A stretch of 64,000 bases of DNA from Litsea cubeba (Eukaryota > Streptophyta > Magnoliopsida > Laurales > Lauraceae). A model generated the notes under the pieces. It had not been told where the DNA came from and ran no database searches. It saw nothing but the letters and a program-made list of their open reading frames with translations. Location: contig CM022946.1 in the NCBI GenBank assembly GCA_012931725.1, positions 112,369,819 through 112,433,818 of the forward strand. Reading direction: 5' to 3'. Made by a program: the position numbers and the translations under genes. This document shows positions 22,826-35,220 of this stretch, piece after piece (positions within the stretch are counted from its first letter, which is position 1; each line of letters starts with the position of its first letter).

Positions 22826-24265
22826 ATGAAAATCATTAGAATGGATTCCACTATTTTAGAATGTGTAGATTCTTGTGTAGATTCTTCTAGACCCCTCCTT
22901 CCCACAATTGGAGATTCAAACTTTGAATTTAATGAATCTCAATTTGAATCAAAAGAAGAAATAAATTGATGAGAATGAAGATAATATTCAACGAGCTTAT
23001 GATGAATTGCATACTTTGTACTTAAAGCTTGTCAAGAAAAATAAAAAATTAAATGAAGAATCTGAAAAGTTAACCAAAGAATTAGTTTCTTCAAAAGATA
23101 AACTTAGGGAGAAAGAAGAAGTAATAAATTGTGTAGACTCTAAGTTTATGAACTCTTTGCATAACCTACATAATATTGAAGATGAATTAAATGAATCAAA
23201 GATAGGTTATGATAATCTTAATAAGGAAAACTTAAAACTAAGAGATCAATTACAAAGGCAAGATGAAAACATTAACAATTTAGAATCCAAGTTGACTATC
23301 ACTAAGGAAAATTTATCTAATGCTCAAAACAAGAGAAAAACTTTAGAACTTGGATCTAATGTTATTAGTGAAATTAAATTTGAATTAAAACTTGCCCATG
23401 AAGAAGTAAACATCTTTAAGGGAATTGAAAATGAATCAACAAAAGTTAAAAATGAAAATTCAACCCTTAAAAACCAAGTCACTCAACTTGAAAGTTACAA
23501 ACAAAAATATGAGTGAAAATTTGCCCAAGGTGAAGAGAAATTTGAAAAGTTATTTAAAGTGGGTAAATCTCAAAGAGATAGGACGGGTCTTGGATTCGAT
23601 AGGCATATTTCACATGACCCTAAATTCACCAACACATTTGTAAAAGGTGAGTCCTCATTCTCTAGCACTCACTCTTCCTTGCCCATGACTAAATGTAATT
23701 ATTGTGGCATTGAAGGACATTTTAGGTTTGAGTGCAAACTAAAAAGAAGCCATGTGTCTAAACCTATCTATGAACCCAAGAAAGGAAAATCAAACTCTAT
23801 GATGGACAAGACACTAAAAATCAAGGAAGACTCCAAGAAGAATAAACAAGTCAAACCCTTATAAAAAAATAGTCTCCTAAGATAGATTCTAAAAAGGTTA
23901 AACAAGTTAAACCAAAGATAAATGAATCTATCAACAAAAAGCTTCTCAACCTACCTCCCTTAAATCAACAAATGAAAGAACTTTTGAAGAAAGTTACAAA
24001 GTTAAATTTAAAATTCAAAAGTCAAATAAAGGGAGAAAATAAGAAGAAAATAAAATTGAATCAATCCCCTAAGAAACAAACTCACCAATTTCAAGAGACT
24101 AATCACCAACCTAAGTTTAAATTATTCAAATCTCATGGCGATCGGTCCAAAATTTATCAAGTCAAATCTCCTAGAGTTGGTGGGACGTCTAAACTAGACC
24201 TCAAAGATCAACCCTCTCAAGACCTTAGGTGGATTCCAAAAGTTTTATACTTAGTCCAACCTTAA
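22826..24265 (+). pseudogene. S1 gag-like gene, coiled coil plus zinc knuckle, broken
   Basis: The ATG at 22826 opens a short frame starting MKIIRMDSTIL, shared with S2 (57429), that ends near 22970. The main frame (23007-23516) is a Lys/Glu/Asn-rich coiled coil with heptad-like Leu spacing. After a TGA at 23514-23516 it continues in frame (23559-23864) with TGLGFDRHIS and a zinc knuckle CNYCGIEGHFRFEC (C-x2-C-x4-H-x4-C). A further segment (23972-24265) ends DLRWIPK, like the WVPK phrase before SIRE-type protease. The usual copia UBN2 gag domain is absent at the N terminus. This looks like the C-terminal half of a SIRE gag kept by a non-autonomous element. Confidence 0.75.
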
Positions 24266-26260
24266 GGCCTTGAACCTCATTGACCAACCTATCCCTTTAT
24301 AGTTAAATCCTTTTTGTTGCATTTTGTTCCTTCATAGTTACATTTATTAAAATGCATTGTTTCTTTATATCAATTGATTTTGTCTTCATGTACCTCTCTA
24401 GTCAAATATCACGGTTTTCAAAATCATTTGATTATAATTTCATCATGTTAGATTTGCTTTTTACTCTCATATAGTTATATCTTGCATTAATTGCATTTCT
24501 ATACACGATCAATTGATTATGATGTCAAAAGCTTTCATAGTTAGACCTTTCATAATCGATTGATGTTGCACAAACCATTTGTTTGGATGCCTCAGTAAGA
24601 TTTGTTTTGAAAAACAAATGATTTGAAACAATTTGGATTTTCCATAGATTTCTAAGTTATACTTTCTTATGGAAAATTAGTGTTTTGAAAAATAAACTTG
24701 TATGTATTTAAAATAAGTTAAATCATTTAAAAAAAAAATGCAAGTTGAAAAATGATTGAGCCTCATTGATGCGACATGAGGATCAAAATTGATTTTCATT
24801 ATATACTTACTAAGTTAATTCTTTATATGAAAATCAAATTCTTTGATATACTTGAGATTCAATTGGTTAGAATCTTATAGTTATATATACTTTATATTTG
24901 AATGCATTTTCCAATTGATTTCAAGTCATACTTGTTCAAGTCAATTTGTATGAGCACTTGTAGTTATATTCTTTAAAATACAAATTGAAAATTGATTATG
25001 TGTTATCTTCAAAATCATCCTCTTTATGCTCATTGTTGGATTTTGTTTATTGAAATGATTTGAAGATTGTATGAATGGAAATGCTCTAAAACATCAATAG
25101 TTATAATCACCAAAGCATGTTCCATGTTCTCATTTCCTTATGCATTTGGATATATCATCATAAAAATGGAAATGAATGATGTTATAAACAATTTGCTTCT
25201 TTGCTCTTCTAGTTACTTTCTTTTATGAGCAAATTGATTTGTATGATTTGTGAATCATGAAATAGTTTTGCATTCTATACATAGACTTGTGCATCTTTTC
25301 AATGCATAGTGATAATGTTTCAGGACTCTCATAGTACATTTGCTAGAGTGGAGTTTTTACATGTTAGATCTTGATTTTAATTAATCCTCTCTATTCAAAT
25401 GTCTATTGGTTCCTTGTATGGTTGTGTTCTTAGTTATATTTGTGCATACCATACTAGAACTCTCAAATCCATCTTTTGTGTTTTCTAGTCATTATTTGAA
25501 ATGGATGGTTATGATGTTGATACATGTGTATTTTTCCTTAATGATGTCATCTTACATATTTCAACTTCATAGTAGTGATCTTGATCATATGAACCTCTTT
25601 GAAATCCACTCCTTGTATTTAAGAGTTATATCTATTGGTTGATGGATCTTATATGTTGAATTCATATGATTTGACACTTTGAAAATTGCATGCTCTACCA
25701 AGTCATATTTTTTTCAAAATGCAATTTTTCGTGTTTGCCTCCTCTCTTGCTCAAATAGGTATATCTCATGACCACCATGTTTATGTATTCATAATCTTGG
25801 TTGGTTATTGGTTGAGGTAGGCTTCATGTTTTTGAACTTCATTTCACTCATCTTGCACATAATAGTCACATTTAATGATTGAATGAAATGATTTCAAAAT
25901 ATTCATAGCATATATTTTTCATAGTTATATTGATCGATGCTATGTTTAGTAAACCCCATAACATCATGGATAGCTCTATTTTGGATTAATCTTAATAGTT
26001 ATATTCTTTCTATCTCCATTTTAGAGTGATTGAATTAATAGTCATATCCTTAAATCTCAATTGGTATTTTTATTTCAGTTGGTATCCATGATTGTTATCC
26101 TCTTGACCTTTGCTCTTTATTTTGGTAATTTGATCATTTTGAGCTTTATAGTTAATTATTATCAATTGGTATCTAATCCTTCCCTTGAAGATAACCCTCA
26201 ATTGGTTAAACCATCTTCTTCTTGCACCTAATAGTTAAATTCTTGTCAAAAGTTTGACAA
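24266..26260 (+). repeat. S1 non-coding 3' region with a spaced TAGTTATAT motif
   Basis: About 2 kb without protease, integrase or RT. A motif close to ATAGTTATATT recurs roughly every 35-190 bp. Good examples begin near 24471, 24876, 24960, 25098, 25431, 25622, 25921 and 25994, with weaker ones near 24298, 24332, 24537, 26040, 26150 and 26230. The sequence between them is diverged and rich in CAATTGATT-like phrases. It replaces the pol gene expected here. Confidence 0.6.
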
Positions 26261-26410
26261 AAGGAGATTATGGATTGAGGGGGACTGTAAATCTTCTAAG
26301 GAAGTATTAGCATTGATCAAATTTACCCATGCATTGGCTCTATACCCTTAAGCTTACTACCCATACATGATATCCTGTTATGAATTTCATTTTCGATTTC
26401 ATTTGTTAAC

Positions 26411-26859
26411 AGGTGCTACTAAAAGGTATTTTCCTTGTTTCATGTGTGTAGGTACAACTTGAAGAAATTCCTACCCTCTTCAATTGATGATACCTTTGCA
26501 ATTTAATGTCATAGGGGGAGAAAATTGAGAGATTAAGGGGGAGAAAATACTCATGTTTAATGTCAAAGGGGGAGTTGCATGTCAAAGGAGGAGATATTGT
26601 ATTATCTTCCAAAGGGGGAGAGATCGTATATCTTGCCAAAGGGAGAGTGCATGGTCTAAGGGGGTGAGATGAAAGAAGAAAGCTTAGGAGCTAAAGAAGA
26701 TGCTTGGCCTAAATAAAGGAAGATGAAGAGAAAGCTTGAAGATTGATCAAGCTCCAAGCATCAAGAAGATTGAAGAAAAAGAGCTAGAGCCCAAGCCAAG
26801 TCAAAGGAGCATCCAAGAAGATTTCAAGCCTTATCCAGCCAAGGAGGAGCTGGAGACTA
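26411..26859 (+). repeat. S1 internal 3' end with polypurine array
   Basis: Homologous to 7121-7568. It holds about seven polypurine blocks between 26508 and 26668, and is interrupted at 26859 by G3 (target duplication GACTA). It resumes at 33425. Confidence 0.75.
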
Positions 26860-28966
26860 TGTAAGACCAAGACCCCCAATCCCTCTGTTTAGTATTGTTT
26901 TAATCATGGTTTAGCTTTTAAGCGAGATTTGAGTTGGTTTGACCTTGTTTTTGAGTTTGACTAGATTTTTCCATAGCCTTTGAGAGTTTGAGGACCGTTG
27001 ACTTTGGTTTGACCCGATTTATATGATATGTATTTTTATGAGAAATTACTTCGATTTCTAAAAATTCTGAATTTGGTGTATTTTGACTCATTTTATGAAG
27101 CTTAACAACTTTCATGTTTTGACCATATTGATTTGATGATCAGAAAGTGCGTTTTTCGAGAAAAAGGGCAAAACTGACTTTTCACCCTAAATCTGTCCAT
27201 GAATTTCGAAAATTTCAGAATCTGGGGAAAGTATACTTTTCGGAAACTAGATATTTCGCTGATCATTTTTGTCTTCTTCGTCGTTTTCGTTCGGGGCCCG
27301 CAAATGTGAGTTTCAGCCTTGTGAAGATTGGGGCCCACAAAACCCACCTTATAAGAAGGGGAACCCATCTCTTCTCCTTCATTTTCGTTTCCAGCAACTT
27401 TTGGCTGAGGGAGAGGGCTCCTTCCTTTCCAGCCATCTCTCTCTCCTTTTTGCAAGCTTCTTTCTTGTGTGCCAAGTGAGGATTGATCCCACCTTCTTCT
27501 TCCTCATCTCTCAAGCATTCCAAAGACCCTATTTTCAAGATTTTTGGGCCAGAGCTTTGTAGTGCGAGCCCATGAGCCAAAGAGGCTATGATTTCAAAAA
27601 TAAAAACCTCGAGGCAAGACGGGGCCAGAGCTTTGTAGTGCGAGCCCATGAGCCAAAGAGGCTATGATTTCAAAAATAAAACCTTGAGGCAAGACGGGGC
27701 CAGAGCTATGTGGTGTGAGCCCCTGAGCCAAAGGGATTAGTATTATGGTTTGATTCGTATCGTTTCGAGTTTTGAAAACTAAAGGCACCACTAGGCTTAG
27801 GTCACCTTGTCGGGCTGATCACCCAGCTTGGGATCTTTAATCTGTCTGCCAGCTGCAGCTTGGATTCTGTCTGTACCGACCATGGCAACGGTTTTATCTG
27901 CCGGTCCTATTTGTATGGCTACGGTTCTGATTTTTGATCTGCCGGTCCCATTTGTATGGCTACGGTTCTGATCCTATTTCTAGTACCATGTTCAGTGGCT
28001 ACGTTTCTGTCTGCTCTTATTACTTCGGTAATAGGAGGATTTAGCTATTTGTGGTCGCCAAGGTTTTATCTGCATATTACTTTATTTTATGATTCTTGCG
28101 GGTTATACTCTTTATGCTTTGATTTGGTTAATGTTTACGATATCGATCATTTATCCTATTGTTGCTACTATTCAGTTTTAAATGTATTTCCAATTATTAA
28201 ATGTTCTGCTTAGGCTGTTATCTTTTCGAGATATTTATGCTTCAGAGACTGTTCGTTTATTTGTCCTGATATTTATGTTCGGTCTTTCGATCGCTTTAGC
28301 ATGTTTTATTGTTGTTATGGTTTAGACTCTTTAAATGGATTTACGATGATTTCACCAGGTTTCATGTATGTTCCTTTTGTTCATATTACTTGTTTATTTG
28401 CTTGCCAGACCGTCGTGTCTGACCGTGTTTGTTTGGTGCCAGTTTCCGCTCTTTCTGTTTTTAGGTGTTTGATCAGAGGAGGCGGTGGGACCGCCGGTCT
28501 GACGTGAGAGGCTGCCCATTGATATCATCTAGATGTCAAGTTTGGCACCGGAGTTCGTATCAAATCTTTGGGGGTAGTATTTCTGTTTAGTTGGATATAC
28601 TTTTGTATGGCTTTATTAGCCTTTTTATTGGGTTTGTAATTAAGACACTTGTTAATTGTAATTTGAACATGTGGGAATTAATTAGTCTTGTTACTACCAG
28701 TTCAGTGTGCTCTGATGTATGATTTATGCCAGTCTGTTTATTGATGGCTATATGAGGTTGGTTGAGTGCGACACGGGACCCGATGGCCACAGATTCCGAG
28801 TCGTAACACCATGTTTAGCTTCCGCAAAAATATACTCTGATTGTGATGAGATTTGATTATCCTCATTCACGCGGATCTTGGGAAACATAACAAAAGTTTC
28901 AAATTTATCCCAAAATTTCGCACCCCGAGGTCGGATCACTGCAGGGCCCGGTTTCGGGGTGTGACA
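26860..28966 (+). repeat. G3 5' LTR (2107 bp)
   Basis: It starts TGTAAGACCAAGAC and ends CGGGGTGTGACA. A TATAAG promoter-like site lies near 27350. Tandem units of about 76 bp (GCCAGAGCTTTGTAGTGCG...) repeat between about 27545 and 27720. A duplication of TCTGCCGGTCC...GGTTCTGAT lies near 27895-27970. Confidence 0.93.
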
Positions 28967-28970
28967 GGTT

Positions 28971-28983
28971 TGGTATCAGAGCC
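28971..28983 (+). other. G3 primer-binding site (tRNA-iMet)
   Basis: TGGTATCAGAGCC, an exact match to the iMet primer site, 4 bases after the 5' LTR. Confidence 0.95.
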
Positions 28984-31304
28984 GGTTTGTTTCTAGGAAA
29001 TAAAATACTCTAGAGACATTAAGACGTGTGGTGAGGATTCGTTAGATTGTGTCGATTTGTTTTCTCGTGTCTTTGTTTCGTTGAATTTGAGTCGGCTTTT
29101 CTTTCAGTTTGGGAGACTTTGCTTGTCTTTTCTTTTAGTTCGTGTTGTTAGGAGATTTGGATGACCAAATTTCCTCCTTAGTGGTGGAGAATTTAAAGTC
29201 TCCATACTCTTGTTCAGTGTCTTTTGTCTGTGTTTGTGTCGGAGACTGAGAACCCTCTGGACTTAGTATGTTGTCTTCGGAGAACATCAGCAGACTTTCA
29301 GCCTTCAGCATCTTCATTGTGGTTAATAAGAGAAGACATGTGCACTTGCCACTCAAAGTAGAGCTTGAGCAGCTTTTGAAGATCCCCTCTCAGCTAAGCG
29401 AAGATCATCATGCAGCGTATCAAGGTAAGTAAATGTGGATTTTTGGGTGAACCCAGACCATCTTTCCAAGATGAAGGACTGCAAAAAGGCATATCAGCTA
29501 TTGGTTCTATGAAGGGAGAAGTGATCCTTAGTTAGTAAGGTTGGAAGCTAGTGCCAGAAACTCAGGGAATTTCCGGATTCAATTAGCCTCGTCATAGTTC
29601 TGGTTGAGAATTTCTGTAACTTGCAGCTTAGCCGGTGTAGTTGATTCAGCAGGGATACCAAGTGGATGGTTCGTTGTGGTCAAGATAATTTTTGGCAACA
29701 GAGGAAACCTTGTGGATTTCACCGACTTACAGGGTGTTGGATTAGACAACGTGCAGATGCAAGAGTATACCTCAGTTTTGGTGATGTCTCTTTTCTTGGT
29801 GAGAATGATTTTCGTGCTGTTTTCATCCTTGTTATGTTTTCCTTAATGTTTATGATTTATCCGTGTAGTGTTTAAACAATGGATTTATGTATCTTCTTTA
29901 AGGCTTATTTTGAATTATAAATTATATTATCATACTCTTTCCAGGAGTCACATGATTTTGTTTTCATAAGGATTGTGTTTCGAATTTTTATTTAATCTTC
30001 TTAAGACATTGTTACACAATGATCTTGAAATTTTGCTCTTGTTGTAATTCTCTTAAATGTTGACATCTAGATTTTAAAACCTTGACGATTTCAAAAATTT
30101 TGTATGTGTTTGGTTGGAAATGGATTTCAATGAAATTTAATGTATGGTCATACTACATGAATTTGATTTATTTTTGAAAATCCTAATTTGAGGTTGTTGA
30201 GTATTTCAAGGATTTGTTGGGTTATGAAAACATGAATTTCAAAACGAATAATGTTGTTTCATGTTCAAACTCTGATAAACTTTATTTATTAAGTTTTATT
30301 TGACAATTTGGAAGTTCAATTTCTATTATGTTTTAAAATGATGAAATTCAACTAAGTAATTGTTTTAGTCATCATGTTTAAAATTTTAAGAATTGTTTTG
30401 CATCGAATGGAGTGAGTGGTAATAGCCTTTGGTTGGAGTTCAGAGGTATATGAAGTGGAGAGTTGATGGATGTCCGGATGTGTACTAGTTCAGTTGAGGA
30501 CAAAGTTGGATCTACGAGAGAATCAACATCATTCAAGACTTGAATTGACAGTTTCAGTTCTTCAGGGATTGATATCAGATTGGATTTCCAAGGTCGGCTT
30601 TACAGGTCAAGGGTAAGAGATTTGAAGAGTGAAATTCGGAGAGGCAAGCCATCCGAAGTTTTGACACAGAACAGCTCAGCAGGTTGTGGCAGTATGACAT
30701 CTGGGTTGTAGCAGACTAAGTCAGTGACCGGAGACCTATAGAATTTGGAGTTTGTGACTTCAGAAAGAAGAAGGATTGACGGTATACTTGGAGGCCAGAA
30801 GCTGATGATGCATTTGAGGAACACAGTAAGAGCAAACATATGGAATTTCAGAATTTTACGGGATGAGGATTTTTCAGTGAAAACATGTCTGCGATCACAT
30901 CTTTGTACAAGCATCGGGAGCACCGTGTACAGTTTATAGGGCTTAAGGTACAGAATTCCAAAGTGGTAGGAAGAGGCAGAACTTGCAGTTTCTTGAGCCG
31001 ACAGTGACTGATGAGATAAATAAAAGAAATGATTCAGTGTAGGAACGACAGATGACACCAGGGATGATTAGAAGAATTGTGGAACTCTAGTTTGGTCAGA
31101 GGAGTATGTCTTGAACAGATATGTGGAACAGTGTGAAGCCTTCAACCGAATCAGAATGTGGTCGACCGTGCATCTCAACGTCGGGTTTGATCAGAGAGTA
31201 TCTCAGTTGCCGAGGTCTAGCATAGGGTGTCAGTGTTTTCGTTTGTCTTTTGGGGTTTTTGATTTTGATGTGGTTTAGACCATTTGGAGGACCAAATGGG
31301 TTCT
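28984..31304 (+). other. G3 interior, no recognisable gene
   Basis: About 2.3 kb with only short open frames (longest 152 codons, minus strand, 30600-31058). I see no zinc knuckle, protease, RT or integrase motif in any frame. It behaves as the spacer of a large non-coding retrotransposon derivative. Confidence 0.7.
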
Positions 31305-31317
31305 AAGGGGGGGAGGA
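31305..31317 (+). other. G3 polypurine tract
   Basis: AAGGGGGGGAGGA ends directly at the 3' LTR start (31318). Confidence 0.9.
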
Positions 31318-33424
31318 TGTAAGACCCCGACCCCCAATCCCTCTGTTTAGTATTGTTTTAATCGTGGTTTAGCTTTTAAGCGAGATTTGGGTTGGTTTGA
31401 CCTTGTTTTTGAGTTTGACTAGATTTTTCCATAGCCTTTGAGATTTTGAGGACCGTTGACTTTGGTTTGACCCGATTTATATGATATGTATTTTTATGAG
31501 AAATTACTTCGATTTCTAAAAATTCTGAATTTGGTGTATTTTGACTCATTTTATGAAGCTTAACAACTTTCATGTTTTGACCATATTGATTTGATGATCA
31601 GAAAGTGCATTTTTCGAGAAAAATGGCAAAACTAACTTTTCACCCAAAATCTGTCCATGAATTTCGAAAATTTCAGAATTTGGGGAAAGTATACTTTTCG
31701 GAAACTAGATATTTCGCTGATCATTTTTGTCTTCTTCGTCATTTTCGTTCGGGGCCCGCAAATGTGAGTTTCAGCCTTGTGAAGATTGGGGCCCACAAAA
31801 CCCACCTTATAAGAAGGGGAACCCATCTCTTCTCCTTCATTTTCGTTTCCAGCAACTTTTGGCTGAGGGAGAGGGCTCCTTCCTTTCCAGCCATCTCTCT
31901 CTCCTTTTTGCAAGCTTCTTTCTTGTGTGCCAAGTGAGGATTGATCCCACCTTCTTCTTCCTCATCTCTCAAGCATTCCAAAGACCCTATTTTCAAGATT
32001 TTTGGGCCAGAGCTTTGTAGTGCGAGCCCTTGAGCCAAAGAGGCTATGATTTCAAAAATAAAAAACTCGAGGCAAGACGGGGCCAGAGCTTTGTAGTGCG
32101 AGCCCATGAGCCAAAGAGGTTATGATTTCAAAAATAAAACCTCGAGGCAAGACGGGGCCAGAGCTATGTGGTGTGAGCCCCTGAGCCAAAGGGATTAGTA
32201 TTATGGTTTGATTCGTATCGGTTCGAGTTTTGAAAACTAAAGGCACCACTAGGCTTAGGTCACCTTGTCGGGCTGATCACCCGGCTTGGGATCTTTAATC
32301 TGTCCGCCAGCTGCAGCTTGGATTCTGTCTGTACCGACCATGGCAACGGTTTTATCTGCCGGTCCCATTTGTATGGCTACGGTTCTGATTTTTGATCTGC
32401 CGGTCCCATTTGTATGACTACGGTTCTGATCCTATTTCTAGTACCACGTTCAGTGGCTACGTTTCTGTCTGCTCTTATTACTTCGGTAATAGGAGGATTT
32501 AGCTATTTGTGGTCGCCAAGGTTTTATCTGCATATTACTTTATTTTATGATTCTTGCGGGTTATACTCTTTATGCTTTGATTTGGTTAATGTTTACGATA
32601 TCGATCATTTATCCTATTGTCGCTACTATTCAGTTTTAAATGTATTTCCAATTATTAAATGTGCTGCTTAGGCTGTTATCTTTTCGAGATATTTATGCTT
32701 CAGAGACTGTTCGTTTATTTGTCCTGATATTTATGTTCGGTCTTTCGATCGCTTTAGCATGTTTTATTGTTGTTATGGTTTAGACTCTTTAAATGGATTT
32801 ACGATGATTTCACCAGGTTTCATGTATGTTCCTTTTGTTCATATTACTTGTTTATTTGCTTGCCAGACCGTCGTGCCTGACCCTGTTTGTTTTGTGCCAG
32901 TTTCCGCTCTTTCTGTTTTTAGGTGTTTGATCAGAGGAGGCGGTGGGACCGCCGGTCTGACGTGAGAGGCTGCCCATTGATATCATCTAGATGTCAAGTT
33001 TGGCATCGGAGTTCGTATCAAATCTTTGGGGGTGGTATTTCTGTTTAGTTGGATATACTTTTGTATGGCTTTATTAGCCTTTTTATTGGGTTTGTAATTA
33101 AGACACTTGTTAATTGTAATTTGAACATGTGGGAATTAATTAGTCTTGTTACTACCAGCTCAGTGTGCTCTGATGTATAATTTATGCCAGTCTGTTTATT
33201 GATGGCTATATGAGGTTGGTTGAGTGCGACACGGGACCCGATGGCCACGGATTCCGAGTCGTAACACCATGTTTAGCTTCCGCGAAAATATACTCTGATT
33301 GTGATGAGATTTGATTATCCTCATTCACGTGGATCTTGGGAAACATAACAAAAGTTTCAAATTTATCCCAAAATTTCGCACCCCGAGGTCGGATCACTGC
33401 AGGGCCCAGTTTCGGGGTGTGACA
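31318..33424 (+). repeat. G3 3' LTR (2107 bp)
   Basis: Same length as the 5' LTR, with TGTAAGACCCCGAC at its start and GGGGTGTGACA at its end, followed by target duplication GACTA. Confidence 0.93.
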
Positions 33425-33472
33425 GACTAAGTGTGAAGAATTAGTGTTGAGTAAGGTTTGCCATCAAATTGC

Positions 33473-33484
33473 AAAGGGGGAGAT
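33473..33484 (+). other. S1 polypurine tract
   Basis: AAAGGGGGAGAT abuts LTR-B; the same tract (AAGGGGGGAGAT) abuts LTR-A at 7613-7624. Confidence 0.85.
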
Positions 33485-35220
33485 TGTTAGGGATTTTGTG
33501 TATTTGCAATTTGATGGATGCAATATCATTTTATTCATCTCATGAATTTTCACACATGCATTGATTTAGAATATCTTGAAATCTTGATTTTCACTTGCAT
33601 GGTTTTAAAACTTTTAGAATTCATGTTTCATGCATATTTGTGTTTTAAACTTGGATGCATTTAGTTTGAAAATGATTTTTTTATAAATCAAGTTAGCCAA
33701 TGTTTTAAAAGTTTCAAATCAAATTTGATTTTTTTTTTGTTTCATGATTTTAAAACACTTAGATTGATTTAAATCATGTTTCCATACTTAATTCCATAGC
33801 CTAAAGTCCCCACAAGAAAATCTCTTTAAAATGTACACTTTTTGGGAAAACAAGACTTTTACCGGCGGCTAATATATCACCATTACCGGCACCTTCGACC
33901 GCCGCTAAAAGCATATTTTCAAAACAAATATGACCGTTGGAAGGACTCATACCGGCGGCTGATATACACTTTTACCGACGGCCCCGGCCCCCGCTAAAAG
34001 TATAGTTTAAAAAAAAAATAACCGTTGGGCTATCCGTTGGCAACCTTTTTGGCTATAAAAAGGGACATTTTCTTTGAGAAAACATATAGAACTTTTGAGG
34101 AGTTTTGAGGCCAAGGAAGGAGGATGTTTTAAGAGCTTTAGTGAGGGGAATATGGGGCTATTCCATTGATTCAATCTTGGAATATTCTTCTAATGGGTAT
34201 GCTCCCTTTTCTTTAATTATATCATGCTTTGTTTTAATTATTGGTAAATGAATTTTAGCATGATAACTATGATGTGTTGAATCCTTTATCTTATTTAATC
34301 TTGGATTTATTTATGTTGGATTCTTCACCTCAATTCAAACCAAGTTTGTTTTAAAAAACTTAAATAATCATGCTTTGCCAAAACATTTGATTTCTTTTAT
34401 AGCATGATTCATTTACTTGGTTGAATCCTCATTAGTTGTTTTCAATCACTTTAGAACATTAGTTAAACTAGTTTGTTTTGAAAACAACTATGCACATGCA
34501 TCACTAGTTTCATACAACTTGTGAGCTTTTGATTATCAAATCATCAACAAGTTAGTTTCTATACATGTGATTTGCATTTCTCTTCAATCAAATTTTTTAT
34601 GTGCCTTAAACTTTTAATTGCATTAAGCATATATTGATTGGACTTATTTTAAAACTTGATTGAAGTATTCACACACACACAACATGAGCATTCATATTTG
34701 CATTTCATAGTGTTTGTGTGAGTTGATTTTATACTTTCATATCCGCCTAATTAAGGGGCAATTTATTGATCTTAATTGTATCTCTTAAGAGTGTTTTGTG
34801 GAGATACTTCCTTGAGAGAAAATCTATTTATGTAAAGGTTATTGCTTAGCCTAAGAAAAGCATTGTGTAAAGGTTATTGCTTAGCCTAGAAAAGCATCTT
34901 GTATAGGTTGTTGTTAAGCCTAGAAAAACAACATTGTAGAGGTTATTGCTTAGCCTATTGAAAAGCATACATAGTGGAAATCTGGTGGGGTGTAGGTACA
35001 CAAGCAGGTAGTGGACGTAGGCATTGAGGCCGAACCACTATAAATCATTGTGTCAAGGTGTGTGCTTTGTGGTGATTCTTTTCATTAGCTTCCGCACTTT
35101 AGTTCTATATCATCACGTGTGACTAGTTAATTGAAAGAAGTTAAAATTTGTCATAATTGGTCACTAATTCATAGCTCACCCTATTCACCCCCCCTCTAGG
35201 GTTCGGATCCCGGACTTTCA
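33485..35220 (+). repeat. S1 LTR-B (1736 bp)
   Basis: It starts TGTTAGGGATTTTG and ends CCCGGACTTTCA. A TATA box lies at 34054-34060. It is uninterrupted and so shows the empty site of C1 (AACAACTATGCACATGC, near 34482-34499). After 35220 the sequence is Athila, not copia interior, which fixes this as the outer LTR. Confidence 0.92.

Larger units (their letters stand above)
26860..33424 (+). mobile_element. G3: complete non-autonomous Tekay-like gypsy element (6565 bp), TSD GACTA
   Basis: GACTA flanks it at 26855-26859 and 33425-33429, and the empty site is visible in S0 at about 7564-7568. The parts are a 2107-bp 5' LTR, primer site, 2351-bp interior, polypurine tract and 2107-bp 3' LTR. 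The interior has no gag or pol motif, so it must have moved with enzymes from another element. The LTRs differ by roughly 35 bases by eye (about 98% identity), mostly transitions, so the insertion is fairly recent. Confidence 0.95.
2962..35220 (+). mobile_element. S0/S1: tandem SIRE-like Ty1/copia array (two copies sharing one LTR)
   Basis: The order is internal 3' end of S0 (2962-3450 and 7120-7624), LTR-A (7625-22621), S1 internal (22622-33484), LTR-B (33485-35220). The 2962-7624 sequence, minus its insertion, matches 25975-26859 plus 33425-33484, so the region upstream of LTR-A is a second 3' end, not flanking DNA. Without the nested insertions S1 is about 7.8 kb: LTRs of about 1764 and 1736 bp and a 4.3 kb interior. 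The interior has a gag-like gene but no protease, integrase or RT, so S1 looks non-autonomous. The right flank is Athila sequence. A shared-LTR tandem is the expected product of unequal recombination between LTRs. Confidence 0.8.

Noticed and set aside
30600..31058. 152-codon minus-strand open frame in G3
   Set aside because: No recognisable motif, no second copy to test, and length is not exceptional for non-coding sequence of this composition.
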